A stretch of 6,385 nt of DNA from Anaerolineae bacterium (GCA_029932895.1 JAOZPF010000049.1:1-6385); one strand, 5' to 3'. Shown: positions 1-6,224, numbered from the stretch's first letter. Notes: generated by a model not told the origin, from the letters alone. Numbers and translations: made by a program.

Positions 1-1159
1 GTTTCTTGCGGGCATCCTCCTCCACGGCGACGATACGCTCTTTCTCTTCCATCAGGCTCTGGTAAAGCTGGGCGTTCTGGAGAGCTACCACGCCCTGATT
101 ACAGAGAGCCACCAACAAGTCCTGGTAGTCGGGGGTAAAGAGATTGGCGACGGGGCTGCCAAAGATGGCAGCGCCATAGTTCTCGAACCCGGCCCGCAGC
201 GGCAGCACCATGACATCGCTGCACGAATAGAGAGCGATAAACTGTCCCAGTTCCGGATCCTCCGCCGGCCGGTGGCAGAGGACCGGTTCCGCGGTCGTCA
301 TCGCCTGACCGATGACGCCCTCCTGCCCATCCAGTACCGTCTGCCGGTCGCGGGGGGGGAGGTGGCGCGAGGCGACGACGCGAAGCTTGTCGCCACGGAA
401 AAGGAGAATGGCGCTCACCAGGGGAGCAGCCTGAGCCTCCAACTCCCGCAGGCCGATCTCGCCAATGTCCAGCAGGGCCTCCAGCACCCGCTCATAGTTC
501 AGTGTGGCGCTGAGCGTGCTGGCTAGCTCAAAGATGAGGCGGGATTGCTGATGCCGGGCGCGAAGCCGGCGCACCTCCTCCCTTTCCTCCTGGCGACGAG
601 CCAGCTCGATGCCCCGTTTCATCTGCGCGCCAACCAGGCTGGTCACCAGCGCAGCCAGGACCAACACGGCCACGTTACCCAGTTTGGTCAGCAAAAGCTC
701 CGCCGGGGGCATGGGATGGGAGAGGAAACCAAAACCGAGGTAACCAGTGGTGATGAACAGAGCGACCGCCAAGCTGATGAGGGCATGGAAACGCAGCGCG
801 GCCGTGATAATGGGCAGGAGGCTGAGAAACAAAAGGGGACTCTCGAGACCACCGGAGGTCGCCATCAGCCCCACCGCCAGCCCCGCGTCCACAATCAGGG
901 TGATAACCGGAAGGGGGCGGGGAAAAAGCCGGACCAACAGGAGCAGGGTCACCAGCAGGTTATAGGCCACCGCTATGGTCACCAGGAGCAAGAGATAGAG
1001 TGAGGAGGGACTGGCAAAGCCATGTTCTCGGTCCAGCAAAGCGACGAGGACGGTGATGAACATGAGGACCCACCGCAAAATGTTGACCAGCCAATCTATT
1101 TGCAGGCGACGACGGACGCTGTCGAGCATTTTGGCATCCACTCCCCGGTGAGTGGTCAT
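1..1159 (-). CDS. Membrane GAF-domain sensor, probable histidine kinase (3' part outside window)
   Basis: This is the first 386 codons of an open frame that leaves the window with no stop. Residues about 25-178 are hydrophobic and suggest five or six membrane helices (near 29-43, 53-78, 84-100, 107-121, 125-143 and 158-178). A charged, probably coiled helix (180-205, rich in R, E and Q) leads into a GAF domain (about 207-365), then a signalling helix ending in EEDARKK. In many Chloroflexota sensor kinases that helix runs directly into a HisKA_3-type H-box, so a NarL-family histidine kinase is likely. The H-box and ATPase domain are not in the window, so kinase activity is inference; a GGDEF or phosphatase output is possible. 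The ATG at 1159 has no clear Shine-Dalgarno; an in-frame ATG at 1129 (Met11), preceded by GGGGAG, is an alternative start. The gene follows tRNA-Val by 66 bp with no evident promoter of its own. The ligand is unknown. Confidence 0.85.
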   Translation of the reverse strand, partial: MTTHRGVDAKMLDSVRRRLQIDWLVNILRWVLMFITVLVALLDREHGFASPSSLYLLLLVTIAVAYNLLVTLLLLVRLFPRPLPVITLIVDAGLAVGLMATSGGLESPLLFLSLLPIITAALRFHALISLAVALFITTGYLGFGFLSHPMPPAELLLTKLGNVAVLVLAALVTSLVGAQMKRGIELARRQEEREEVRRLRARHQQSRLIFELASTLSATLNYERVLEALLDIGEIGLRELEAQAAPLVSAILLFRGDKLRVVASRHLPPRDRQTVLDGQEGVIGQAMTTAEPVLCHRPAEDPELGQFIALYSCSDVMVLPLRAGFENYGAAIFGSPVANLFTPDYQDLLVALCNQGVVALQNAQLYQSLMEEKERIVAVEEDARKK

Positions 1160-1178
1160 ATGAAACGCCGCAGGTTCT

Positions 1179-1199
1179 CTGGAGGGCGCGCCCTGCCAG
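1179..1199 (-). repeat. GC-rich hairpin / 12-bp perfect palindrome between tRNA-Val and the sensor gene
   Basis: AGGGCGCGCCCT (1183-1194) is a perfect palindrome. Flanking CTGG and CCAG extend it into an eight-pair stem with one bulged base and a CGCG loop. No T-run follows on either strand, so it does not look like a canonical intrinsic terminator. It could be a weak tRNA terminator, an RNA processing or stabilising hairpin, or a protein-binding site. The palindrome is seen; its role is inferred. Confidence 0.5.
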
Positions 1200-1225
1200 G
1201 ACTGCGGCCGGAGACAGAAACAGAG

Positions 1226-1299
1226 TGGGCGCGAAGGGACTCGAACCCCTGACCTCCACAATGTGAGTGTGGCGCTCTGACCGTCTGAGCTACGCGCCC
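1226..1299 (-). tRNA. tRNA-Val (anticodon CAC)
   Basis: The 74 bases fold into a complete cloverleaf. The acceptor stem GGGCGCG/CGCGCCC pairs fully. The D stem is GCTC/GAGC with GG in the loop. The anticodon stem CCACA/TGTGG carries the loop CTCACAT, giving anticodon CAC, which reads the valine codon GTG. The variable loop has five bases, and the T arm has the loop TTCGAGT. The discriminator base is A. CCA is not encoded (the next bases are CTC), so it must be added by tRNA nucleotidyltransferase. A promoter lies directly upstream, three bases or so before the mature 5' end. Confidence 0.96.
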
Positions 1300-1308
1300 G
1301 CGAGGCGG

Positions 1309-1336
1309 ATTATAGCACATACGATGTGGAAGGCAA
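1309..1336 (-). promoter_or_regulatory. Sigma-A-type promoter with extended -10 for tRNA-Val
   Basis: On the minus strand, TTGCCT (1336-1331) is followed by a 16-bp spacer and a perfect TATAAT (1314-1309). TGC directly before it completes the extended -10 motif TGnTATAAT. The predicted start is near 1302, leaving a leader of about three bases before the mature tRNA. The -35 sits just after the rsgA stop codon, so the tRNA can be transcribed independently of the operon. No terminator separates rsgA from the tRNA, so read-through is also possible. Confidence 0.75.
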
Positions 1337-1339
1337 GTT

Positions 1340-2320
1340 TCAGTCCGAACGAATCCCCCACCAGTACATATCCGCCAGCCGTTGGTGCTCCTGGTGTAGA
1401 CGGACATAGCTCTCGTAGCGGTGGCGCTGAATGTGGCCCTCATCCACCGCCGCCCGAACGGCGCAGTCCGGCTCGACGGTATGGGTACAGTCGGAGAAGC
1501 GGCACCCGGCGACAAAGGGGGCAATGTCGGGGAAATAAGCGTCCAGTTCCTCTGGATCGACATCGAACAGGGCCAGAGCCTTGATGCCTGGCGTGTCAGC
1601 CACCCACCCCCCCTCGTCCAGCCGGAAGAGTTGGGAGACAACCGTGGTATGACGGCCCTTGCCGCTCGCCTCGCTGACCTCGCGCACGCGGAGCCCCAGG
1701 CCCGGTTGGATGACGTTGAGCAAACTGCTCTTGCCGGTGCCGGAGGGACCGATCAGTGCCGAAATCTTGGAGCGCAGTAGCTCAGCCAGTTGCTCTATGC
1801 CCTCCCCCGTCTCGGCGCTGGTGCATAGGACGGGGTAGCCGATCTCCTCGTAGATGGCAAAGAGCTGCCGGGCTTCGCCAGGGCTCACCAGGTCGATTTT
1901 ATTGGCGCAGATAAGGGGAGGTATGTGCTGAATCTCGGCCCCCACGAGCAGCCGGTCCAGCATGCGCAGGTTGGGGGCAGGCTCGGCGCAGGCAAAGACA
2001 AAGACAGCTTGGTCCGGGTTGGCGAGGATGACCTGCTCCCGCTCGGAGAGGTAGCCATCGCGGCTCCAGCGGCGCACGTCCCGCCCGCTGGGGGCCAGCC
2101 GCGCCAGAACGCGCTCCCGCTCCAACACCTCCTCGATCATGCCGCTTCCATCGGCCGCCACCAGGACACGCACCCTGTCCCCCACAGCGACGGGGTCGGT
2201 GTCGAGGCGAGTCTTGGTGAGCCGCCCGCGCAGCCGGCAGACGACCTCCTGACCATCGAGATAGACAGTGTGGAAACCGCTCTGGGACTTGATAACCAGT
2301 CCGATGGATTGGTCACACAT
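1340..2320 (-). CDS. rsgA: Ribosome small subunit-dependent GTPase A (RsgA/YjeQ)
   Basis: This 326-residue protein has the family's full length and domain order. An OB-fold (about 1-70) is followed by a circularly permuted GTPase domain with G4 NKID (140-143), G5 near TSAE (167-170), G1 GPSGTGKSS (191-199), G2 around KGRHTT (221-226) and G3 DTPG (242-245). A C-terminal zinc-binding segment carries Cys273, Cys278, His280 and Cys286. Family members bind the 30S subunit at a late maturation step and release RbfA on GTP hydrolysis in the cytoplasm. The ATG at 2320 overlaps the glnA stop by 8 bp (ATGTGTGA), and no good Shine-Dalgarno precedes it, so translation is probably coupled to glnA. It is the last protein gene of the operon before tRNA-Val, fitting the translation theme of the upstream tsaE, tsaB and rimI genes. 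Confidence 0.96.
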   Translation of the reverse strand: MCDQSIGLVIKSQSGFHTVYLDGQEVVCRLRGRLTKTRLDTDPVAVGDRVRVLVAADGSGMIEEVLERERVLARLAPSGRDVRRWSRDGYLSEREQVILANPDQAVFVFACAEPAPNLRMLDRLLVGAEIQHIPPLICANKIDLVSPGEARQLFAIYEEIGYPVLCTSAETGEGIEQLAELLRSKISALIGPSGTGKSSLLNVIQPGLGLRVREVSEASGKGRHTTVVSQLFRLDEGGWVADTPGIKALALFDVDPEELDAYFPDIAPFVAGCRFSDCTHTVEPDCAVRAAVDEGHIQRHRYESYVRLHQEHQRLADMYWWGIRSD

Positions 2321-3731
2321 CGCAGTACAGCTTCAGTTCATAGGGATGAGGGCGGCTGCGGACAGCGCGGTCCTCTTCCTCGCGGGCAGCGATCCAGCGC
2401 TCGATCAGGTCGGCGGCAAAGACCTCACCAGCCAGCAGAAAATCGTGATCGGCGGCCAGAGCGTGCAGGGCGGCGGAGAGAGAGGTGGGGAGCGGCTTGA
2501 CCCCCGCCCGCTGCTCGTCACTCCAGGAGAAGACATCGGCGTCGATAGGGCCAAAGCCAGCCGCGGTGGGGTCGACCTGGTTTTTGATGCCATCCAGTCC
2601 AGCCATCAGTTGGGCCGCCAGCGCCAGGTAGACGTTACAGGTCGCATCGGGGGGGCGGAACTCGATGCGCGCCGTCTCCGGCTGCGTGGCGTAACGAGGA
2701 ATGCGCACGGCGGCACTGCGGTTGCCCAGGGAAAAGAAGCTGTTCACCGGGGCCTCGAAACCGGGAACCAAACGCCGGTAGGAATTGGTGCTGGGGTTGG
2801 TGAGCGCCAGCAGCGCCGGACCGTGGCTCAGCAGCCCGCCGATGTAGGCCAGGCTGGTAGTGCTCTGAAAACCATACCGCTCGGGGTCGTAAAAGAGGTT
2901 CCTGCCCTCCTTGAAAAGGTGCTGGTGAAAGTGCATGCCGCTGCCAGCCTCGCCGTAGAGGGGCTTGGGCATAAAGGTGACGGTCAGCCCGTGGGCCAGG
3001 GCGACCATCTTGGTGACGTATTTGACGATCATCGTCGCGTCGCCCGCCTTGACCAAACCCATCCGCGGCGTCTCGATCTCGCACTGGCCCGGCCCCCCCA
3101 CCTCGTGATGGTGATACTTGACCGGGATGCCCATCCGCTCCAGGTGGAGCGCCATCTCCGTGCGCAAATTGTAGAGCGTATCTTTGGGCGGGATGGCATG
3201 ATACCCGCCGTGGATGGGAATGACGTGACCGTGACCGCTGGTCCCACTCCCCCAGTCCGCCTCGCTGGATTCGACCCGGTATCCACAACGGTTAACGCCG
3301 TACTCGTAGGAGACGCGGTCAAAAACATAGAACTCGAACTCTGGCCCCCACATGCTGCGGTCGGCGATGCCGGTCCGGCGCATGTACTCCTCGGCCCGCA
3401 TGGCCACGTTGCGGGGGTCGTTGTCAAAGATGACCTTGGTATCTGCCTCCAGTGTGGTGCAGATAAAGCTGAGCGTCGCGGTCTCCCAGAAAGGGTCGAG
3501 GAAGGCAGTGGAGAGATCGGGGACCAGCACCATGTCGCCAGCCTTGACCGAGCGGATACCGACCGCCGAGCCGTCAAAGCCCACACCCTCCTCCATCAGA
3601 GCAGGGGTAAAACGGGCAACGGGGATGGTGAGATGTCGCCACCGCCCCCAGAGATCGGTGAATTTGAGATCGATCATCCTGATCTCGCGCTCTTGGACGA
3701 ACCGGCTGGCTTCTTCGAACGTTGCAAACAT
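2313..3731 (-). CDS. glnA: Type I glutamine synthetase
   Basis: This cytoplasmic enzyme (family members form dodecamers) makes glutamine from glutamate, ammonia and ATP. The 472-residue length is normal for type I. Visible active-site elements are FDGS (52-55), the metal ligands Glu131 and Glu133 in PEFEF, HHHE ending at Glu210, Glu218, GSGMHFHQ with His267, the flap glutamate Glu326 in VPGFEAP, Arg338 and Arg343 of NRSAAVRIP, and IEFRPPD with Arg359. The C-terminus RPHPYELKLY is typical. The region aligned with the E. coli adenylylation motif NLYDLP reads DVFSWS, so the modified Tyr397 is replaced by Phe401 and classical adenylylation control is not expected. The ATG at 3731 has the Shine-Dalgarno GAGGAG five bases upstream. 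It lies 30 bp after the glycosylase gene and overlaps rsgA by 8 bp. I see no separate promoter in the gap. Confidence 0.97.
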   Translation of the reverse strand: MFATFEEASRFVQEREIRMIDLKFTDLWGRWRHLTIPVARFTPALMEEGVGFDGSAVGIRSVKAGDMVLVPDLSTAFLDPFWETATLSFICTTLEADTKVIFDNDPRNVAMRAEEYMRRTGIADRSMWGPEFEFYVFDRVSYEYGVNRCGYRVESSEADWGSGTSGHGHVIPIHGGYHAIPPKDTLYNLRTEMALHLERMGIPVKYHHHEVGGPGQCEIETPRMGLVKAGDATMIVKYVTKMVALAHGLTVTFMPKPLYGEAGSGMHFHQHLFKEGRNLFYDPERYGFQSTTSLAYIGGLLSHGPALLALTNPSTNSYRRLVPGFEAPVNSFFSLGNRSAAVRIPRYATQPETARIEFRPPDATCNVYLALAAQLMAGLDGIKNQVDPTAAGFGPIDADVFSWSDEQRAGVKPLPTSLSAALHALAADHDFLLAGEVFAADLIERWIAAREEEDRAVRSRPHPYELKLYCDV

Positions 3732-3736
3732 CGTCT

Positions 3737-3743
3737 CTCCTCT
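3737..3743 (-). promoter_or_regulatory. Ribosome binding site of glnA
   Basis: AGAGGAG lies five bases before the ATG at 3731, inside the 30-bp gap after the glycosylase gene. It supports this start and independent ribosome loading on glnA. Confidence 0.7.
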
Positions 3744-3761
3744 CGGCCCTTCCTGCGGAGG

Positions 3762-4364
3762 CTAGAACAGGCGGAGCTGCTCCGCTTCGGGAGGCGGTTC
3801 GTACTCGGCTATCTGCTCTGCCTGCTCCAGTATCTTGGGAATACGCTGAAAGTCCTCCTCGACCACCCGGCGCAGGGATGGCTGGTGAAGCGCCGCCGCC
3901 GGATGGTACAGCGGGTAGCAAAGCAGGCCACCGACACGGCGGGGGCGGCCATGTATCTGGGAGATGCGCGCGCGGGGGAAAAAGCGCGCCATCGAGAACC
4001 GCCCCAAGGTGACGACGAGGCGAGGCTGGAGCGCCGCCAGTTGCCGGTCCAGAAAATGGCTACAGGCAGCGACCTCTTCGGGCAGAGGGTCCCGGTTGGC
4101 TGGCGGGCGGCACTTGATGACGTTGGTGATATAGACCTGCTCCCGGCTCATCCCGATGCTACCCAAGAGCTCTTCCAGGAACCGTCCCGCCGCGCCAACA
4201 AAAGGCCGCCCCTGCTGATCCTCGTGAAAGCCCGGGGCCTCGCCGATGAACATGATCTGGGCGTCCTCCGGCCCCTCGCCGGGCACGCCATTGGTGCGCC
4301 CACGGTGCAAAAGACAAGCGGTGCAGGCGCGGACCTCGGCTGCGACCTTGGTGAGTTCGGACAC
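3762..4364 (-). CDS. Family 4 (iron-sulfur) uracil-DNA glycosylase
   Basis: The 200-residue protein removes uracil from DNA, the first step of base excision repair of deaminated cytosine or misincorporated dUMP. Four cysteines, Cys14 and Cys17 in CTAC, Cys85 in NVIKCRPP and Cys101, match the [4Fe-4S] ligands of family 4. Active-site motif 1 is GEAPG (41-45), followed by GRPFVG (52-57), ITNVIKCRPPANR (79-91) and the C-terminal motif HPAAAL (154-159). Length and motif order fit the Thermus-type enzymes common in thermophiles and deep-branching bacteria. The GTG start at 4364 is fixed by a near-perfect Shine-Dalgarno, AAGGAGGT, six bases upstream, which overlaps the rimI stop. The tail after about residue 180 (rich in E, Q and P) is variable in the family. 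Its place between rimI and glnA is unusual; tsaD is the commoner neighbour of tsaB and rimI. Confidence 0.94.
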   Translation of the reverse strand: MSELTKVAAEVRACTACLLHRGRTNGVPGEGPEDAQIMFIGEAPGFHEDQQGRPFVGAAGRFLEELLGSIGMSREQVYITNVIKCRPPANRDPLPEEVAACSHFLDRQLAALQPRLVVTLGRFSMARFFPRARISQIHGRPRRVGGLLCYPLYHPAAALHQPSLRRVVEEDFQRIPKILEQAEQIAEYEPPPEAEQLRLF

Positions 4365-4370
4365 AATTCC

Positions 4371-4378
4371 ACCTCCTT
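4371..4378 (-). promoter_or_regulatory. Ribosome binding site of the uracil-DNA glycosylase gene
   Basis: AAGGAGGT, six bases before the GTG at 4364, uses the last two bases of the rimI TAA stop. It fixes a non-ATG start and suggests translational coupling with rimI. Confidence 0.85.
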
Positions 4379-5015
4379 AAGCCTGTGGCAACCTCTGCGC
4401 CAGGTGGCGCTCGGCCACTTGTTTGAGTTCCCAGAGCCGACCTATATCGCCCTCGTTCAGCGGGCCCAGCGCCATCAGCCAGGCATCCTCGCCGTCCCGG
4501 TAGTAGGCATGGCGCACGCTGGTGCGGACAAAGCCCACTCGAGCGTAGAGCTGCTGGGCGATCTTGTTGGAGGGACGGACCTCCAGCGTCACCCGACGCA
4601 TGCCGCGACTGATAGCCTGCTCGATCATCGTCAGCAGGAGCCAGGTTCCCAGACCCTGCCGGCGCCAATCGGGATGGACGGCGATGGTGCTGACGTGAGC
4701 GCTCTCGGAGCGGAATCGCAGGCCCGCGTATCCCACCACCGCCACCTGCCTCCTCCGGCTCAGTGCCCCCCGCAGCCACGCGCTCCAGGTGGGTACGTCC
4801 GGCTCCTGGCGCAGTTGAAGGACACAGAACAGGACGTTAGCGCCAAACCGCAGTTCGTAGCGGTAGGCTGATTCCGGCCAGGGGGAGGGGAAGGAGCACC
4901 GCTCGATGGCCATCACGGCCGGGATATCGGCCTCGCGCATTGGACGCACAATGAAAGGGAGGTCCGGTGCGCTGATTATCTCTGTCGCTCGTTCTCCCAC
5001 CACCTGGCGAGCCAC
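4377..5015 (-). CDS. rimI: Ribosomal protein S18 alanine N-acetyltransferase (RimI), extended form
   Basis: This GNAT-fold enzyme transfers acetyl from acetyl-CoA to the N-terminal alanine of ribosomal protein S18. Family hallmarks are IVRPMREADIPAVMAIER (22-39), the SFPSPW motif (41-46), HVSTIAVHPDWRRQGLG with the acetyl-CoA loop RRQGLG (118-123), LEVRPSN (144-150) and LYARVGF (156-162). Glu145 and Tyr157 have the same 12-residue spacing as the catalytic Glu103 and Tyr115 of Salmonella RimI. At 212 residues it is longer than the usual 150-160: there is an N-terminal lead of about 20, an insertion near 69-92 (charged, with PTWSAW), and about 30 extra residues after the GNAT core. The GTG start at 5015 is chosen because GGGAGG lies five bases upstream, overlapping the tsaB stop. 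Linkage to tsaB and tsaE supports the assignment. A different N-acetyltransferase substrate cannot be excluded. Confidence 0.9.
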   Translation of the reverse strand: MARQVVGERATEIISAPDLPFIVRPMREADIPAVMAIERCSFPSPWPESAYRYELRFGANVLFCVLQLRQEPDVPTWSAWLRGALSRRRQVAVVGYAGLRFRSESAHVSTIAVHPDWRRQGLGTWLLLTMIEQAISRGMRRVTLEVRPSNKIAQQLYARVGFVRTSVRHAYYRDGEDAWLMALGPLNEGDIGRLWELKQVAERHLAQRLPQA

Positions 5016-5020
5016 CGTTG

Positions 5021-5027
5021 CCTCCCT
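5021..5027 (-). promoter_or_regulatory. Ribosome binding site of rimI
   Basis: AGGGAGG, five bases before the GTG at 5015, begins inside the tsaB TAG stop. It supports the long RimI N-terminus and close coupling of the two genes. Confidence 0.8.
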
Positions 5028-5679
5028 AGTCGAGTGGGTGCAGGTAGAGCGGCACCAGAGTAACCGGGTCGTCCGCCTCGCCGTGACGGATGCGCTCCCA
5101 GGCCAGTTCGGCGAGAAACCCAGCCCGGCGTAGGCGGTGGGCGGGGGTGAGTATAACAGCCAATTCCCCCCGCTCCGTCAGCACGCTGTGTCCTCGCTCA
5201 TCCACCTCGCCGCAAAAGAGCGTTGGCCGCTCTAGTCCCGCCGCCAGTTTTTCCCACGTCGTCAGACGGGGCTCCTCTCGAAGCTGCCAGCCCCTGCGCC
5301 AGCGGTAGGTGGCGACGCAGATGCGCCCCCGCCCTGCCTGTAACACCGCCACGAGAGGCCGCTGGTCCCGCCCCTGGGCCGCAGCCACCACGTCGAGGGT
5401 GGGGATTCCCACCAGGGGGATGGCGCGGGCCATGACCAGTCCCTTCGCCACCGCCAGCCCCACCCGCAGACCGGTGAAGGAGCCGGGGCCCGAGGTGACA
5501 GCCACGCCGCGCAGGTCGTCAGGGGCCAAACCCAGGTCCTCCAGCGCGGTCAACAAGCGAGGTGTGAGTTGAACCGTGTGCTGGCGACCCGCCTCCCAGG
5601 TGGCCTCGTAACGAACCTGCTGCCCATCGTAAAGGGCCAGGCTGGCAGTTCGCGTGGCTGTGTCCAGCGCCAAAAGCAT
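5026..5679 (-). CDS. tsaB: tRNA t6A biosynthesis protein TsaB (YeaZ)
   Basis: TsaB is the ASKHA-fold partner of TsaD in the complex that transfers the threonylcarbamoyl group to A37 of ANN-decoding tRNAs. The 217 residues begin with LALDTATRTASLAL (3-16), the usual actin-like N-terminus, and contain the signature SGPGSFTGLRVGL (63-75) followed by AKGL. The C-terminal PVTLVPLYLHP is also typical. Where many members have DARRGEVY, this one reads QAGRGRIC, so the Asp is replaced by Gln. The length is slightly short of E. coli TsaB, as in other phyla. ATG at 5679 begins two bases after the tsaE stop; a GTG at 5685, overlapping that stop, is an alternative adding two residues. tsaD is not in this window. 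Confidence 0.94.
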   Translation of the reverse strand: MLLALDTATRTASLALYDGQQVRYEATWEAGRQHTVQLTPRLLTALEDLGLAPDDLRGVAVTSGPGSFTGLRVGLAVAKGLVMARAIPLVGIPTLDVVAAAQGRDQRPLVAVLQAGRGRICVATYRWRRGWQLREEPRLTTWEKLAAGLERPTLFCGEVDERGHSVLTERGELAVILTPAHRLRRAGFLAELAWERIRHGEADDPVTLVPLYLHPLD

Positions 5680-5681
5680 TT

Positions 5682-6188
5682 TCACACCCCAAAGGCAGCG
5701 CGACGGAACGATTGCAGCAGGGCCAGGTGGGCCTCGCCCTGGGCGGTAAAGAGCACCCGCCGTCGTGAAGCGGAGCTCGGTTCCAGGCGGACCCACAGCC
5801 GCTGCTGCGGCAGGATGGGGAGAGCGCGTTCAGGCCACTCGATGAGAACCACGGCGTCCGGGTCACCCATCCAATCACCAAGTCCCAATTCCCAGACTTC
5901 GGCGCTGCTCCCCAGGCGGTAAAAGTCAGCGTGGAGCAAGCGCTTGTCACTGGCGGGGCGACGGTGTTCTCGCACCAGGACAAAGCTGGGGCTGGTCAAC
6001 ATAGAGACAGTGCCCCAGCCGCGACCGATCCCCTGGGCCAGCACCGTCTTGCCCGCCCCCAAGGGGCCTTCCAGGCAGATGACCTCGCCGCCCTGGAGCA
6101 GTTGGCCCAACCGGGCGCCGAGCCGGCGGGTCTGCTCTGGACCGCGACTGATGAACTCTAGGGAATGATCATCGAGAATCGGGGCCAT
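5682..6188 (-). CDS. tsaE: tRNA t6A biosynthesis ATPase TsaE (YjeE)
   Basis: TsaE is the P-loop ATPase that regenerates the TsaB-TsaD complex during synthesis of t6A on tRNA. The 168 residues show Walker A GPLGAGKT (41-48), the switch-like TSPSF (65-69), HADFYRL (86-92) and IEWPE (116-120), in the order and spacing expected; length is normal (about 150-170). I choose the ATG at 6188 because the family usually has only about 10-20 residues before the first helix and because a strong promoter ends immediately before it. An upstream in-frame TTG at 6224 coincides with the promoter's -35 element and is rejected. There is no Shine-Dalgarno, consistent with a leaderless mRNA. It is the first gene of the operon, with the tsaB start two bases after its stop. 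Confidence 0.95.
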   Translation of the reverse strand: MAPILDDHSLEFISRGPEQTRRLGARLGQLLQGGEVICLEGPLGAGKTVLAQGIGRGWGTVSMLTSPSFVLVREHRRPASDKRLLHADFYRLGSSAEVWELGLGDWMGDPDAVVLIEWPERALPILPQQRLWVRLEPSSASRRRVLFTAQGEAHLALLQSFRRAAFGV

Positions 6189-6195
6189 CAGTGAG

Positions 6196-6224
6196 ATTAT
6201 ACAACTGATAGGAGGACGGGACAA
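6196..6224 (-). promoter_or_regulatory. Sigma-A-type promoter of the tsaE-rsgA operon, leaderless
   Basis: TTGTCC (6224-6219, four of six consensus bases) and a perfect TATAAT (6201-6196) are separated by 17 bp. Counting the hexamer as -12 to -7 places +1 at 6189, one base before the tsaE ATG at 6188. No other promoter-like element is seen between here and rsgA, so this probably serves all six genes. Confidence 0.8.

Noticed and set aside
960..1259. Minus-strand open frame of 99 codons overlapping the sensor start and tRNA
   Set aside because: Overlaps the tRNA and the sensor N-terminus, which is clearly a membrane protein in its own frame.
1156..1641. Minus-strand open frame of 161 codons across the rsgA 3' end, tRNA and spacer
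   Set aside because: It reads through the tRNA gene and the well-supported rsgA in another frame; composition is low-complexity and no family is recognisable.
2268..4871. Open frame of 867 codons on the plus strand, antisense to glnA, the glycosylase gene and rimI
   Set aside because: All three minus-strand genes share one frame, and this frame is in register with their codons. Stops would need TTA, CTA or TCA codons in the sense genes, which are rare at this GC content. The translation has no recognisable domain, while the sense proteins are clear family members.
5519..5983. Minus-strand open frame of 154 codons across the tsaE-tsaB junction
   Set aside because: Out-of-frame shadow of tsaE and tsaB, both of which carry intact family motifs in their own frames.
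6189..6224. Upstream TTG start for TsaE giving a 12-residue extension
   Set aside because: The TTG is the first part of the -35 element TTGTCC and lies upstream of the predicted transcription start, so it would not be in the mRNA.
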